A DNA stretch of 51,345 nt from an uncultured Desulfobacteraceae bacterium. Its GTDB lineage: Bacteria; Desulfobacterota; Desulfobacteria; Desulfobacterales; Desulfobacteraceae. The position numbers and the translations under genes were made by a program. The notes beneath the pieces are model-generated. The model was given only the letters and a program-made list of their open reading frames with translations. It was not told the origin of the DNA and did no database searches. This document shows positions 17,795-26,330 of this stretch, one piece after another (position 1 is the first letter of the stretch; every line of letters begins with the position of its first letter). The DNA is taken from contig CAJWHT010000015.1 of NCBI GenBank assembly GCA_913041495.1, forward strand, positions 1-51,345. The letters are read 5' to 3'.

Positions 17795-18340
17795 TTACAA
17801 CCAGATGGGATGTATATCATCAATGGTGTCTTTGACGCCGTTCACGGCAGTGGCCAGCCTGAAATAGCGTAGGGCCATGCCAAGGTACCGGGTCAGCAGA
17901 TTCAGGGTTGCCAGATCCCTCTCACTGACCTGCCACGGTTCACTGTGGTACACCCGCAGTGCCCCGATAATCTTTCCCCTCAGGTTCACCGGCAGCGACA
18001 CAATGGAACGAATGCCCTCCTCCTCAGCCTTTTTGGGATATTGAAGCCGGTCGCTGTTGCGGGTGTCCGTGATGATCACAGGTTTCAGGTTGTCCGGGAG
18101 CCGGATACTCTGGTCTGTGAGGATCGGCCCCTTATTCAGATAATTGATGCTCAGGCCCTCCGTGGCAAGGATTTCCAAGGCATCCTTGCCCGGATTCACC
18201 ACAAAAACACTGGCGGCTTTCACCCCGAGCGCGGACACCAGAAGCTGGGTGAACTGGGTGCCCATGATGGTCGGGTTGTTCGCGTCAAACACCGTATCCA
18301 CGATGAGTTTTAAATGGGATAACTCAAATCTGTTTTCCAT
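17795..18340 (-). CDS. GAF domain protein
   Basis: This stand-alone GAF sensor of 181 residues has the domain at about residues 20-160. Typical elements are VFVVNPGKDALEILATEG and GIRSIVSLPVNLRGKIIGALRVY. GAF domains bind small ligands, cyclic nucleotides or redox cofactors. No output domain is attached, so it must act on a partner. A GGAGG site precedes the ATG. It lies nine bases after the universal stress protein gene and is transcribed with it. Confidence 0.82.
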   Translation of the reverse strand: MENRFELSHLKLIVDTVFDANNPTIMGTQFTQLLVSALGVKAASVFVVNPGKDALEILATEGLSINYLNKGPILTDQSIRLPDNLKPVIITDTRNSDRLQYPKKAEEEGIRSIVSLPVNLRGKIIGALRVYHSEPWQVSERDLATLNLLTRYLGMALRYFRLATAVNGVKDTIDDIHPIWL

Positions 18341-18349
18341 GACATCCTC

Positions 18350-18814
18350 CTAATTGACGATGTGTACACCGATGCCCCCGTTCACATGGCGTACAATCCG
18401 CTTTGAAATACTTCTGGAAAAAAAATTCACGATGTTTCCGGGATTCCGGTTCAAAACCACCACATCGAACCGGCCCTCTTTCCACAGGTTGATGATATCC
18501 GTGGCAACGTCCGTTTTCACCGGTGCGAACACACAGTGGATATGGTGGCCTGCAATCCCATGATTCATCAACTGGTGGCGCACCTCTTCTAAGGCCCGCT
18601 GCCGGTCATCCTGCTTGAGCTTGAGAAGGGAGGCATTGTGAACCACCTGCTTCATGATCTGGGTGTCCCGGATATCCACCTCCGGGACCGGGGTAAAGGC
18701 ATGAAAAAGCGTGACTTTCACCCCGTGACGTTCGGAATACCGCCGGCCCACAAAGTCCACGGCCTTTTCATCGTTGGGTGAAAAATTGTAGGGAATTAAA
18801 ATGTTAACTGACAT
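18350..18814 (-). CDS. Universal stress protein (UspA family)
   Basis: This 154-residue UspA-fold protein starts MSVNILIPYNFSPNDEKAVDF, with the first strand and helix typical of the family. The C-terminal region NRNPGNIVNFFSRSISKRIV does not carry the GxxG-(9x)-G(S/T) ATP-binding motif. It is probably the non-ATP-binding type. A strong AAAGGAGG site precedes the ATG. It heads a two-gene operon with the GAF protein, driven by the promoter at 18982-19010. Confidence 0.85.
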   Translation of the reverse strand: MSVNILIPYNFSPNDEKAVDFVGRRYSERHGVKVTLFHAFTPVPEVDIRDTQIMKQVVHNASLLKLKQDDRQRALEEVRHQLMNHGIAGHHIHCVFAPVKTDVATDIINLWKEGRFDVVVLNRNPGNIVNFFSRSISKRIVRHVNGGIGVHIVN

Positions 18815-18981
18815 TGAAGACCTCCTTTCAAATTACACATAAACCCCGGTTTCGGGTAAAGTTGGTCGCTTCAAAAGGATACCTGATATGAAGACTGGAT
18901 TTAGGTGTCGAAGAAAACGCTCCGGTGTCAGAATAAAAGGCGGGTTGCAGGTCTGGCTTAGGGTGGGTTCAACTGTCTTAA

Positions 18982-19010
18982 CTTATACCAGATCAGCGGC
19001 GGCATGACAA
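18982..19010 (-). promoter_or_regulatory. Promoter of the usp-GAF operon
   Basis: On the minus strand, TTGTCA (19010-19005), a 17-base spacer and TATAAG (18987-18982) each match five of six consensus bases. Confidence 0.6.
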
Positions 19011-19015
19011 TTAAA

Positions 19016-19044
19016 TTGACAATAAAACCGAGGCTTTGTAGACT
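19016..19044 (+). promoter_or_regulatory. Promoter of the ABM-domain gene
   Basis: A perfect TTGACA (19016-19021), a 17-base spacer and TAGACT (19039-19044, four of six) face the gene at 19150. Its -35 box is only five bases from the -35 box of the opposing usp promoter, so the two may compete or share an activator. Confidence 0.5.
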
Positions 19045-19149
19045 TGAAAAAAGGTTGATGCGACATTGGTACGCGCCCCAGCCCTTCTGAACAATTCTTT
19101 CAGCCCGAAGCAAGCCGACCATTTTAACCCTTTAATGAAAGGAGGCTTC

Positions 19150-19473
19150 ATGGCCGTTTCCGTTATCATTCAAAGACGTGTCAAAGACAAGGAAATCGGA
19201 GCCAAACTGGCACCTTATATCGTCCAGCTCCGTTCAAAGGCATCGGTTCAGCCCGGATTCATCACCGGACAGACCTTCAGTTGCATTGACTGCGACGGGG
19301 AATACATGGTGATCTCCACCTGGGACACCATGGAAGACTGGCAGCGCTGGATGAACAGTGATGAACGCCGAATGATCCAGAAAAAGGTGGACGACCTTCT
19401 GGGGGAAAGCAGCCGGTACCGGTATTACGAACCCCTGGTGGGCGGCATACCGCCCAAATTTGAGGACGCGTAA
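19150..19473 (+). CDS. Antibiotic biosynthesis monooxygenase (ABM) domain protein
   Basis: This small protein of 107 residues has one ABM (dimeric alpha-beta barrel) domain, with VSVIIQRRV at the first strand and MVISTWDTMEDWQRWMNSDE in the centre. Family members include quinol monooxygenases and heme-degrading enzymes, but many have no known reaction. The ATG at 19150 has AAAGGAGG six bases upstream; the longer GTG-started frame from 19066 has no such support. The neighbour downstream is a CoA-ester lyase 90 bases away, with no obvious shared role. Confidence 0.8.
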   Translation: MAVSVIIQRRVKDKEIGAKLAPYIVQLRSKASVQPGFITGQTFSCIDCDGEYMVISTWDTMEDWQRWMNSDERRMIQKKVDDLLGESSRYRYYEPLVGGIPPKFEDA

Positions 19474-19562
19474 TTCACCCGAGACAAAAGGACAATTTGA
19501 CAAACAGGGACCGGCCTTTTACTGTGAAAGGAACCCCATAACCCCTATCACAGGAGACACCC

Positions 19563-20498
19563 GTGAAACCTGCCCCCCTGAAACCGATCAGATCCGTTCT
19601 ATCCGTCCCGGGCAACCGGGCGGAGATGCATGAAAAGGCCAGGTGTTCGGCTGCGGATATGGTCATGCTCGACCTTGAAGATTCCGTTCCGCCGGAGGAG
19701 AAAAAACAGGCCCGGCAAACCGTTGTCCGCACGATATCAGATCTCGCCTGGAAAGACAAAGCCCTTGCCGTACGCATCAACGCACTGGATACCCCCTTTG
19801 GGTATAAGGATGCAGTGGAAGTGGCCGAAGCCGTGGGAGATAAACTGGATCTGCTGGTGCTGCCAAAAACAAATACCCCGGGTGACATCCACTTTCTGGA
19901 CAGGCTGCTTTCCGGTATTGAACTGGCCTGCGGGCACAAATTCGTCCTCAACATTGAGGCGGCCATAGAAACGGCGGCGGGACTTAACCAGGTATCGGCC
20001 ATCGCTGCGGCTTCGCAGCGCCTAGCGTCTCTTTCTTTCGGGGTGGCGGATTATACGGCCTCGGTTGGTGCCGGACTGGCATCTGTTTCCGGCCACGGCG
20101 AAAATGATGCCCACGTATACCCGGGACACCGCTGGCATTTTCCCTTAAGCCGCATGATCATGGCGGCGAAGGCCAACGGGTGTTTTGCCGTGGATGCCCC
20201 GTTTGGAAACTTCAAAGACAGCGAGGGACTGAAGGCATCTGCAACCATGGCCAAAGCCCTTGGCTGCGATGGAAAATGGGCCATCCACCCGGCCCAGATC
20301 GATACCATCAACCAGGTGTTTTCCCCCACGCCTGAAGAAATTGAAAGGGCCTTAAAAATACTGAAAACAGCAAAAGAGGCCGGCCACACCAGAGGGGCTG
20401 TGGCCATTGACGGAAAAATGGTGGATCAGGCCACCATCCGCCTGGCCCGCAGGGTGCGTGACCACGCTCGTCACCTGGGGCTGGTTGCCGCCCAATAG
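19563..20498 (+). CDS. HpcH/HpaI-family CoA-ester lyase (CitE-like)
   Basis: This 311-residue TIM-barrel enzyme of the citrate lyase beta-subunit / malyl-CoA lyase family has MVMLDLEDSVPPEEK near residue 35. The metal- and carboxylate-binding residues appear in LNIEAAIETAAGLNQV and in SFGVADYTASVG. Family members cleave malyl-CoA, citramalyl-CoA or related esters, or hydrolyse malyl-CoA. Because CitF and CitD partners are absent here, a stand-alone CoA-ester lyase is more likely than citrate lyase. The start is GTG at 19563 with AGGAG upstream. It converges on the DsbC-like gene with a one-base gap. Confidence 0.82.
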   Translation: MKPAPLKPIRSVLSVPGNRAEMHEKARCSAADMVMLDLEDSVPPEEKKQARQTVVRTISDLAWKDKALAVRINALDTPFGYKDAVEVAEAVGDKLDLLVLPKTNTPGDIHFLDRLLSGIELACGHKFVLNIEAAIETAAGLNQVSAIAAASQRLASLSFGVADYTASVGAGLASVSGHGENDAHVYPGHRWHFPLSRMIMAAKANGCFAVDAPFGNFKDSEGLKASATMAKALGCDGKWAIHPAQIDTINQVFSPTPEEIERALKILKTAKEAGHTRGAVAIDGKMVDQATIRLARRVRDHARHLGLVAAQ

Positions 20499-20499
20499 A

Positions 20500-21339
20500 T
20501 CATTTGTCTCCACAGGCATTACCATCACCGTCCACGGCTCCGTCTGCGATGCCAAGATGGGTTTTGACCCCGCACATATCGTTGCCCTCCACCACCCAGG
20601 CACCGTCTGATGCCACCACCATCGGCACAAAAGAGACATCGGCCGCCCGCATCAGTTTCATGGTCTTATCGATTTTTTCATCGGCCGCCTCGCAGGTGAC
20701 AAGGGTTTGGGGCAGGTTCATCTCCCGGTACGCCGCGTAGTTGAATTCCTTGCACAGGATATGGGCCGTCATGTCCCGGCTTTTGGCACTGAGCAACGGA
20801 AAGACGATCAGCTTGAGCTTCAGCTTTGCCTCAAATGCCAATGCCTCAAGTTCAGGCAGCATGGCTTTGCAATGGGAGCAGTTGGGGTCGGTGATGACGT
20901 ATAGAAAATCCGTGGCCTGCCCGGGACCGAAACTCATGGACACCAAGGGCGAAAGATCCTTATGCCGCTCCTTGAAAAAGCGTCTTCGCCGTTCCTCAGC
21001 CATGGCCGTTTTCTCATCAGCCGCCTTCCGCTCCGCCTCGGCCACCTCAGACAGGCTGTTCATGGTTTCCCGGGTCACCGGCACCCTGTCCCTGAAGAGA
21101 CGCCCCGCCACAAGGGCGGATTTTCCGGCATACACCGGCGCCAGATTGCCGTCAACGGCAATGACCACCTCACAGAACTCACCACTGGGCCGCTTTAACA
21201 CGATTTTTGCCCCGGGGGATAAAGGGACATGATTTGCGATCCAGTCCAGGGTCACATGGGTGCACACATCCCCTGCCGCCGCCGGGGACGCCAGCAGCAT
21301 CAAAGCAGAAAAAAAGATCAAAACAGATTTTATTTTCAT
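20500..21339 (-). CDS. DsbC/DsbG-like periplasmic thiol-disulfide protein
   Basis: I start this 279-residue protein at ATG 21339 (MKIKSVLIFFSALMLLASPAAAG), which gives a clear signal peptide and has AAGGAAA upstream. The longer frame to 21396 does not. After a small N-terminal domain and a charged, probably helical linker (EAERKAADEKTAMAEERRRR), a thioredoxin-fold domain carries the redox motif DPNCSHCKAM at about residue 160. The arrangement recalls DsbC/DsbG isomerases, in which an N-terminal part dimerises and the thioredoxin domain reshuffles disulfides. Additional cysteines occur in the C-terminal half, including one pair near the end. Its in vivo partner is unknown. Confidence 0.8.
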   Translation of the reverse strand: MKIKSVLIFFSALMLLASPAAAGDVCTHVTLDWIANHVPLSPGAKIVLKRPSGEFCEVVIAVDGNLAPVYAGKSALVAGRLFRDRVPVTRETMNSLSEVAEAERKAADEKTAMAEERRRRFFKERHKDLSPLVSMSFGPGQATDFLYVITDPNCSHCKAMLPELEALAFEAKLKLKLIVFPLLSAKSRDMTAHILCKEFNYAAYREMNLPQTLVTCEAADEKIDKTMKLMRAADVSFVPMVVASDGAWVVEGNDMCGVKTHLGIADGAVDGDGNACGDK

Positions 21340-21532
21340 GGGAATTTCCTTATGCTTTCTGATTCTAAAATATGGAACAAGACCTACTCCTATCATAAGT
21401 CATCCCCGTGGGACAAGAGCTTCTCCCGCCCTGATAAATGTAAAATCTGCACCCCGGCACTTGATTTAGGCCCAGGATTCAGAGTAAAACTGAACCGCAT
21501 CTTATTTCAATACCTTAACTGGAAGGGATTGC

Positions 21533-22450
21533 ATGACTTCGGAGAACAACGACAGATTATTTAAGATTCTGCTGGATGCGGCCAAAAAAGTATCCATGGG
21601 CAAGTACGACCAGACAGACAGCCTCATGGAGCTGACCAACCAGAGCAAATACCCGCCCATGGTATCGGAACTGGCTGAAGCATTCGGTATGATGATTGTC
21701 CAGGTGGAGGCCAGGGAGTTCAACCTGGAAGGGTTGCTCTCCCAGCTTACGGCCAAGAACAAAACACTGGAAGAGACCCTTCAGCGGGTCCAGCTCTTGG
21801 AAAGTGTCCGGGGCCACCTGAGTAAATTTGTTCCCAAATCCGTTCAGGATATTATCGACAACAACCCGGAAAATCCGGATCTGAACAAACATGAAAAGCA
21901 TATTTCCGTATTGTTTTTAGATATCGCCGGGTACACCAAAATGAGTGAAACCACCTCCAGAGGGGACATGAACCACCTCATTGAGACCTATTTCAGCGAG
22001 TTTCTCAACATCATCGTGGAAAATAAGGGAGACATCAATGAAACCGCAGGGGACGGGCTGATGATCCTCTTCCAGGACGAGGACCCCAGAATACATGCCG
22101 CGAATGCCGTGACCGCAGCCGTGGGCATTCGGAAGCGGACCAATCTGATCAATGCGGCCCAAAAAAGCGGCGGCCCGCCCGTGATGGTGAATATGGGGAT
22201 CAATTCGGGACTTGCGGATGTGGGGTCCACACGGTTCAGCGGGATTGCCGGGGACCGCTGGACATTTACCGCCTCAGGTCCGGTGACCAATATCGCCGCC
22301 AGGGTCTGCGGCATCGCCACCAACGGCGGCGTGCTGGTCACCCGGAATACTGCGGATCTCCTTGACGGGCGGTTTCAACTCGGGGAGTTTACCCCCCATA
22401 CCCTGAAAAACGTGAGTAAACCCATTCAGATATGTGAAGTAACCCTGTAA
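21533..22450 (+). CDS. Class III adenylate/guanylate cyclase
   Basis: This cytoplasmic protein of 305 residues has a catalytic class III nucleotidyl cyclase domain at about residues 120-300. The metal-binding aspartates are in VLFLDIAGYTKM and ETAGDGLMILF. The conserved NMGINSGLADVGS stretch and the transition-state region PVTNIAARVCG follow. The first 110 residues are helical and end in a coiled coil (LTAKNKTLEETLQRVQLLES), which suits dimerisation and signal input. It is the second adenylate-cyclase type in this window, together with the class I gene at 14723. GGAAGGG lies before the ATG. Confidence 0.88.
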   Translation: MTSENNDRLFKILLDAAKKVSMGKYDQTDSLMELTNQSKYPPMVSELAEAFGMMIVQVEAREFNLEGLLSQLTAKNKTLEETLQRVQLLESVRGHLSKFVPKSVQDIIDNNPENPDLNKHEKHISVLFLDIAGYTKMSETTSRGDMNHLIETYFSEFLNIIVENKGDINETAGDGLMILFQDEDPRIHAANAVTAAVGIRKRTNLINAAQKSGGPPVMVNMGINSGLADVGSTRFSGIAGDRWTFTASGPVTNIAARVCGIATNGGVLVTRNTADLLDGRFQLGEFTPHTLKNVSKPIQICEVTL

Positions 22451-22516
22451 CCCGTTTCTTGGGGAGCGTCTGACAAAATACCCTCTTATCGTTTTAGGTA
22501 TTCATCACATCTTACG

Positions 22517-22846
22517 TTAGTCTTTCGGCAGCGCGTCAATACTGTCGTAGCAGGGCATAATCGAAGGAAACCCTGAAATTTCAATCACCTCTTTGATATT
22601 ATCCTTATGACCGGCCAGGCTGAACTCCCCGTTGGCAGCCTTCAGTTTTTTGGCTGCCACAAGAAAGACCCTGAGCCCGGCACTTGACACATACTCAAGA
22701 CTGCTCAGGTCCATGGCCACACGGGTCTGTCCGTCATCAATCAAGGCGGTCAGCGCCTCTTCCAGTTCAGGGGCAGTCACCGCATCCAGGCGTCCGGTAA
22801 TCCGTACCACACAATGTCCTGCCATCATCTCCTTGGCAATATCCAT
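22517..22846 (-). CDS. STAS-domain anti-anti-sigma factor-like protein
   Basis: This single STAS domain of 109 residues resembles SpoIIAA/RsbV. The sequence MDLSSLEYVSSAGLRVFL at about residues 44-61 carries the serine normally phosphorylated by a partner switch kinase. No RsbW-type kinase or PP2C phosphatase is next to it. A GGGAG site precedes the ATG. It converges on the class III cyclase gene with a 66-base gap. Confidence 0.88.
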   Translation of the reverse strand: MDIAKEMMAGHCVVRITGRLDAVTAPELEEALTALIDDGQTRVAMDLSSLEYVSSAGLRVFLVAAKKLKAANGEFSLAGHKDNIKEVIEISGFPSIMPCYDSIDALPKD

Positions 22847-22859
22847 TTCATCTCCCTAA

Positions 22860-23254
22860 CATATTCGTTCGCAGGCTGCCCCCTGTCCGGGGTCATTCCC
22901 GCCATCATTGCACAGAGGTTCCTTTCTATGTGATATATGGAAAAGTGTCAATATGTAACCCGTCCCTTACGGCCAAAGGCCCCCTCATTTTCAGGACAGG
23001 GTGATGTCCATGCGTCACTCACAGCCCGGGTCATCTACGCTTTAGAATAACCGGGGTGACATATCTGCTGAACATCCGGTTAAGCCTTTGCTTTCGCTTA
23101 TAAGATCACAGCATTAGCAAAAAAGCAACTGTTGACCTTGCCACCTGCTTTGGCTATAATCGGCACTGTTCGCCCGTTGGTTTCTTGACACCTCAACACA
23201 ACGCCGGCAGCGCCTTTGGACCGCTGGCCCATGCGTCATTTAGGACTATCCCCC
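22860..23254 (+). other. Intergenic region upstream of the sucrose operon
   Basis: These roughly 395 bases have no supported open frame. They contain a near-consensus promoter at 23132-23160 for the sucrose operon. I see no riboswitch or strong repeat. Confidence 0.5.
23132..23160 (+). promoter_or_regulatory. Near-consensus sigma-70 promoter of the sucrose operon
   Basis: TTGACC (five of six), a 17-base spacer and a perfect TATAAT (23155-23160) lie 95 bases before the PfkB start. This is one of the two best promoter matches in the window. Confidence 0.75.
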
Positions 23255-24148
23255 ATGATTCTTGTGATCGGTGAAATTCTGTTCGACCTATTTCCTGATG
23301 AGCGCCGCATCGGCGGTGCTCCCTTCAACTTCGCCTTTCATCTGAGGCACCTGGGGTTTGACGTCCGGTTCATCTCACGGGTGGGCAAAGATACCCTGGG
23401 CAACGAGTTAAAAGACTTTCTTCACCGGCACGGATTTGCTGCCCAGGACCTACAGACAGACCCCGCCCATGCCACCGGCCGGGTAACGGTATCCTTGAAG
23501 TCGGACGGCAGCCACGTCTTTGATATCGTCCGGGATACCGCCTATGATCACATTGAATTCACCGATCATTTAAAAGGCCTGTGCACCGCCCCGCCCGATC
23601 TGCTTTACTTCGGCACCCTGATCCAGAGAACAGAAAACGGCCATGCTCTGGTGAAAAACTGCCTTTCAGCGGCAGGCCCTTCCTGCGTGACATTCTGCGA
23701 TATCAACCTGCGGCCGGGCTGCTACACCCCAAAGATTGCAGCCGACACCGTGGCAGCCGCGGACATCCTGAAGCTCAGCGATGAGGAGCTGGATATCATC
23801 GCCCCCGGCCGTGATGCAGACCTGGAAACACGTATCCGGCACCTTGCCCGATCATCCAATCCGGAGACGGTCATTCTGACCCGGGGCGAAAAGGGCAGTA
23901 TCTGGGCCACCCGGCAAGACACCCTGTCCCACCCGGTCCCCGGCAAAAAGAGGGCCGCGGTTGCGGACACCGTCGGCGCCGGAGACGCCTATGCCGCCAT
24001 GGCCGCGGCCGGACGCCTCAAAGGGCTGCCGGACAGCCAAACCATGGCCCTGGCGCAGGAATTTGCCGGCCGCATCTGCGAAATTCGCGGGGCACTTCCC
24101 CACTCCCCATCATTTTACACGGACTTCAAACGAGGACTTTTCCTATGA
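23255..24148 (+). CDS. PfkB-family sugar kinase, probable fructokinase
   Basis: This 297-residue ribokinase/PfkB-fold kinase has GGAPFNFAFHLRHLG near residue 25 (substrate-binding signature) and DTVGAGDAYAAM near residue 240 (anion hole and catalytic base D). The start at ATG 23255 (MILVIGEILFDLFP) fits the family; the earlier in-frame codons are not needed. Its stop overlaps the sucrose-phosphate synthase start (ATGA). This coupling, and sucrose phosphorylase two genes later, point to fructose as substrate, giving fructose-6-phosphate. Confidence 0.85.
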   Translation: MILVIGEILFDLFPDERRIGGAPFNFAFHLRHLGFDVRFISRVGKDTLGNELKDFLHRHGFAAQDLQTDPAHATGRVTVSLKSDGSHVFDIVRDTAYDHIEFTDHLKGLCTAPPDLLYFGTLIQRTENGHALVKNCLSAAGPSCVTFCDINLRPGCYTPKIAADTVAAADILKLSDEELDIIAPGRDADLETRIRHLARSSNPETVILTRGEKGSIWATRQDTLSHPVPGKKRAAVADTVGAGDAYAAMAAAGRLKGLPDSQTMALAQEFAGRICEIRGALPHSPSFYTDFKRGLFL

Positions 24149-26328
24149 CACAGACGCTTTATATTCAAATGTTCAGTATCCACGGACTGTTGCGCGGACA
24201 AAACCTTGAGCTGGGATACGATGCCGACACCGGCGGCCAGATCAAATATGTGGTGGAACTCTGCCGCACCCTTGCCAAGCACCCCATGGTGGGAAAGGTG
24301 GACCTGTTTACCCGGCTGATCAGTGACAAAGCCTTTTCTTCAGACTACGAAAAGGAAGTGGAGCAGGTATCGGACCGGTTCAGGATCGTCCGAATCCAAT
24401 GCGGCGGCCGCAAGTATATCCGTAAAGAACTGCTCTGGCCCCACCTGGACGAATTCGTGGACAAGACCATAAAGTTCATCCAGCAGGAAAAGGACGTGCC
24501 CCACATCGTCCACGGCCACTATCCGGATGCCGGCTACGTCGCCATGGAACTCTCCCAGTTTTTCGGGGTCCCATTTGTCTACACCGGCCATTCCCTTGGG
24601 CGGTCCAAAAAGGCCAGGCTACTGGGGGAAGGGATGTCCGAACGTGAAATGGAACGGATGCTGAAAATCAACCACCGCATCGACACCGAAGAAACCATAC
24701 TCAAATACACCGATCTGGTCATTACCTCCACCACCCAGGAAATCGAGGGGCAATACGGCCAGTACCGGAACCGGACGCTGTCCACCTATCGGGTGATCCC
24801 GCCGGGGATCGGCATCGATAAGTTTTACCCCCACACCCATGACACCTTTGAGTCCGTGGAGGATAAAGAAGAGGCGCTATTCGCCAAGTCATCCCTAAAA
24901 CAGGAACTCAACCGGTTCTTTCAGCATCCGGACAAGCCCATGATCCTGGCCCTGTGCCGGCCGGACAAGCGAAAGAACATCGAAGGCCTGGTCCGCTCAT
25001 TCGGCAAGGATACCGAGCTTCAGGCCATGGCCAACCTGGCGGTGTTCGCAGGCATCCGAAAAGATATATCGGACATGGAGGATAACGAGCGGGAAGTACT
25101 GACACGGATGCTTCTGCTCATGGACAAGTACAACCTTTACGGGAAGATGGCCATTCCCAAGAAGCACGACTTTGAACACGAGGTGCCCGAACTTTACCGC
25201 ATTGCCGCCTCACTGAACGGAGTATTCATCAATCCGGCCCTTACCGAACCTTTCGGTTTAACCCTTCTGGAAGCCCAGGCCTGCGGCCTGCCTATTGTGG
25301 CCACCCGGGACGGCGGCCCCCAGGATATCATGGCCAACTGCAGCGGCGGCATCCTCATCGACCCCAAGGATGACACGGCCATTGCCCAGGCCTTAAAAAA
25401 AATCATCGTGGACCGGGACCTGTGGAACCAATACTCTAAAAACGGCATCATCAATACCCGAAAGCACTATACCTGGGAGAGTCACGCCGCCACCTACATG
25501 GACACCATCAACCGGCTATACGAAGATAACGAAAAATCATCCCTGGCGGTCCGCACCCCCAAGCACAGCATCGGCCACCGCCTGTCAAGCCTTGATCACA
25601 TGATCATTACGGATATCGATAATACGCTTTTGGGGGGAGAGCCGGCAGATGTCCGGAAACTTGTAAGACTCCTGGACACCCACAGGGACCGCATCGGTTT
25701 CGGCGTGGCCACCGGCAGAAACCTGGACTCTGCTGTAGCAGTGCTGAAAAAACATAAAATTCCCGATCCGGACATCATCATTTCAGATGTGGGCATCCAG
25801 ATCAACTACGGCAAAGATCTTCACCACGACAAGGGTTGGGAAACCCATATATCCAAAGGCTGGAAACCGGAACCAATGAGACAGCGCCTGGAAGACATTC
25901 CCTTTATCACCCCCCAGAAAGACGCCAATCAGGCCCCTTACAAGCTGTCCTACTACATGGAGCCGGGTAAGGACCGTCTGCCGAAAATCCACCATGTCCT
26001 GACCAAAAACCGCTTTCTTTACACCCTGATATACTCCCATGAACGCTACCTGGATATCCTGCCCTTCCGTGCCTCCAAGGGCAAGGCGATCCGGTATCTG
26101 AGCTACAAATGGGAGATCCCCTTGCATCACTTCATGGTCTGCGGGGATTCGGGCAACGATGAAGAGATGATCAAAGGGGATCCAAAAGCCGTCATCGTGG
26201 GCAATTACAGTTGCGAACTGTCCCACCTGCGGCCCGGGCGGACCATTTACTTTGCCAACGCCCCCTATGCCGCCGGCATCCTGGAAGGCCTTTCCCACTA
26301 CGATTTTATTGAAACTGCACAGAGGTAG
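24145..26328 (+). CDS. Sucrose-phosphate synthase with HAD phosphatase domain
   Basis: This 727-residue protein joins two enzymes. Residues 1 to about 470 form a GT4 glycosyltransferase of the sucrose-phosphate synthase type, with GYDADTGGQIKYVVEL (donor-site loop), HGHYPDAGYVAM and the EX7E region TEPFGLTLLEAQACGLPIVA. The product from a nucleotide-glucose donor and fructose-6-phosphate would be sucrose-6-phosphate. From about residue 485 a HAD domain begins, with MIITDIDNTLL holding the DxDxT nucleophile near 490 and VCGDSGNDEEM the late aspartates. It is likely to be an active sucrose-phosphate phosphatase. The gene overlaps the kinase by four bases. Whether the donor is UDP- or ADP-glucose is not visible. 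Confidence 0.92.
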   Translation: MTQTLYIQMFSIHGLLRGQNLELGYDADTGGQIKYVVELCRTLAKHPMVGKVDLFTRLISDKAFSSDYEKEVEQVSDRFRIVRIQCGGRKYIRKELLWPHLDEFVDKTIKFIQQEKDVPHIVHGHYPDAGYVAMELSQFFGVPFVYTGHSLGRSKKARLLGEGMSEREMERMLKINHRIDTEETILKYTDLVITSTTQEIEGQYGQYRNRTLSTYRVIPPGIGIDKFYPHTHDTFESVEDKEEALFAKSSLKQELNRFFQHPDKPMILALCRPDKRKNIEGLVRSFGKDTELQAMANLAVFAGIRKDISDMEDNEREVLTRMLLLMDKYNLYGKMAIPKKHDFEHEVPELYRIAASLNGVFINPALTEPFGLTLLEAQACGLPIVATRDGGPQDIMANCSGGILIDPKDDTAIAQALKKIIVDRDLWNQYSKNGIINTRKHYTWESHAATYMDTINRLYEDNEKSSLAVRTPKHSIGHRLSSLDHMIITDIDNTLLGGEPADVRKLVRLLDTHRDRIGFGVATGRNLDSAVAVLKKHKIPDPDIIISDVGIQINYGKDLHHDKGWETHISKGWKPEPMRQRLEDIPFITPQKDANQAPYKLSYYMEPGKDRLPKIHHVLTKNRFLYTLIYSHERYLDILPFRASKGKAIRYLSYKWEIPLHHFMVCGDSGNDEEMIKGDPKAVIVGNYSCELSHLRPGRTIYFANAPYAAGILEGLSHYDFIETAQR

Positions 26329-26330
26329 CC

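Larger units (their letters stand above)
18815..19149. other. Divergent intergenic region with long leaders
   Basis: These 335 bases separate the usp-GAF operon (minus) from the ABM gene (plus). They hold two back-to-back promoters near 18982-19044. Upstream of usp this leaves about 160 bases of untranslated leader. I see no small gene with a supported start and no clear RNA structure. Confidence 0.5.

Noticed and set aside
22440-22516. AATACC/GGTATT inverted repeat between the class III cyclase and STAS genes as a terminator
   Set aside because: The arms are only six bases, the loop is long and no T-run follows.
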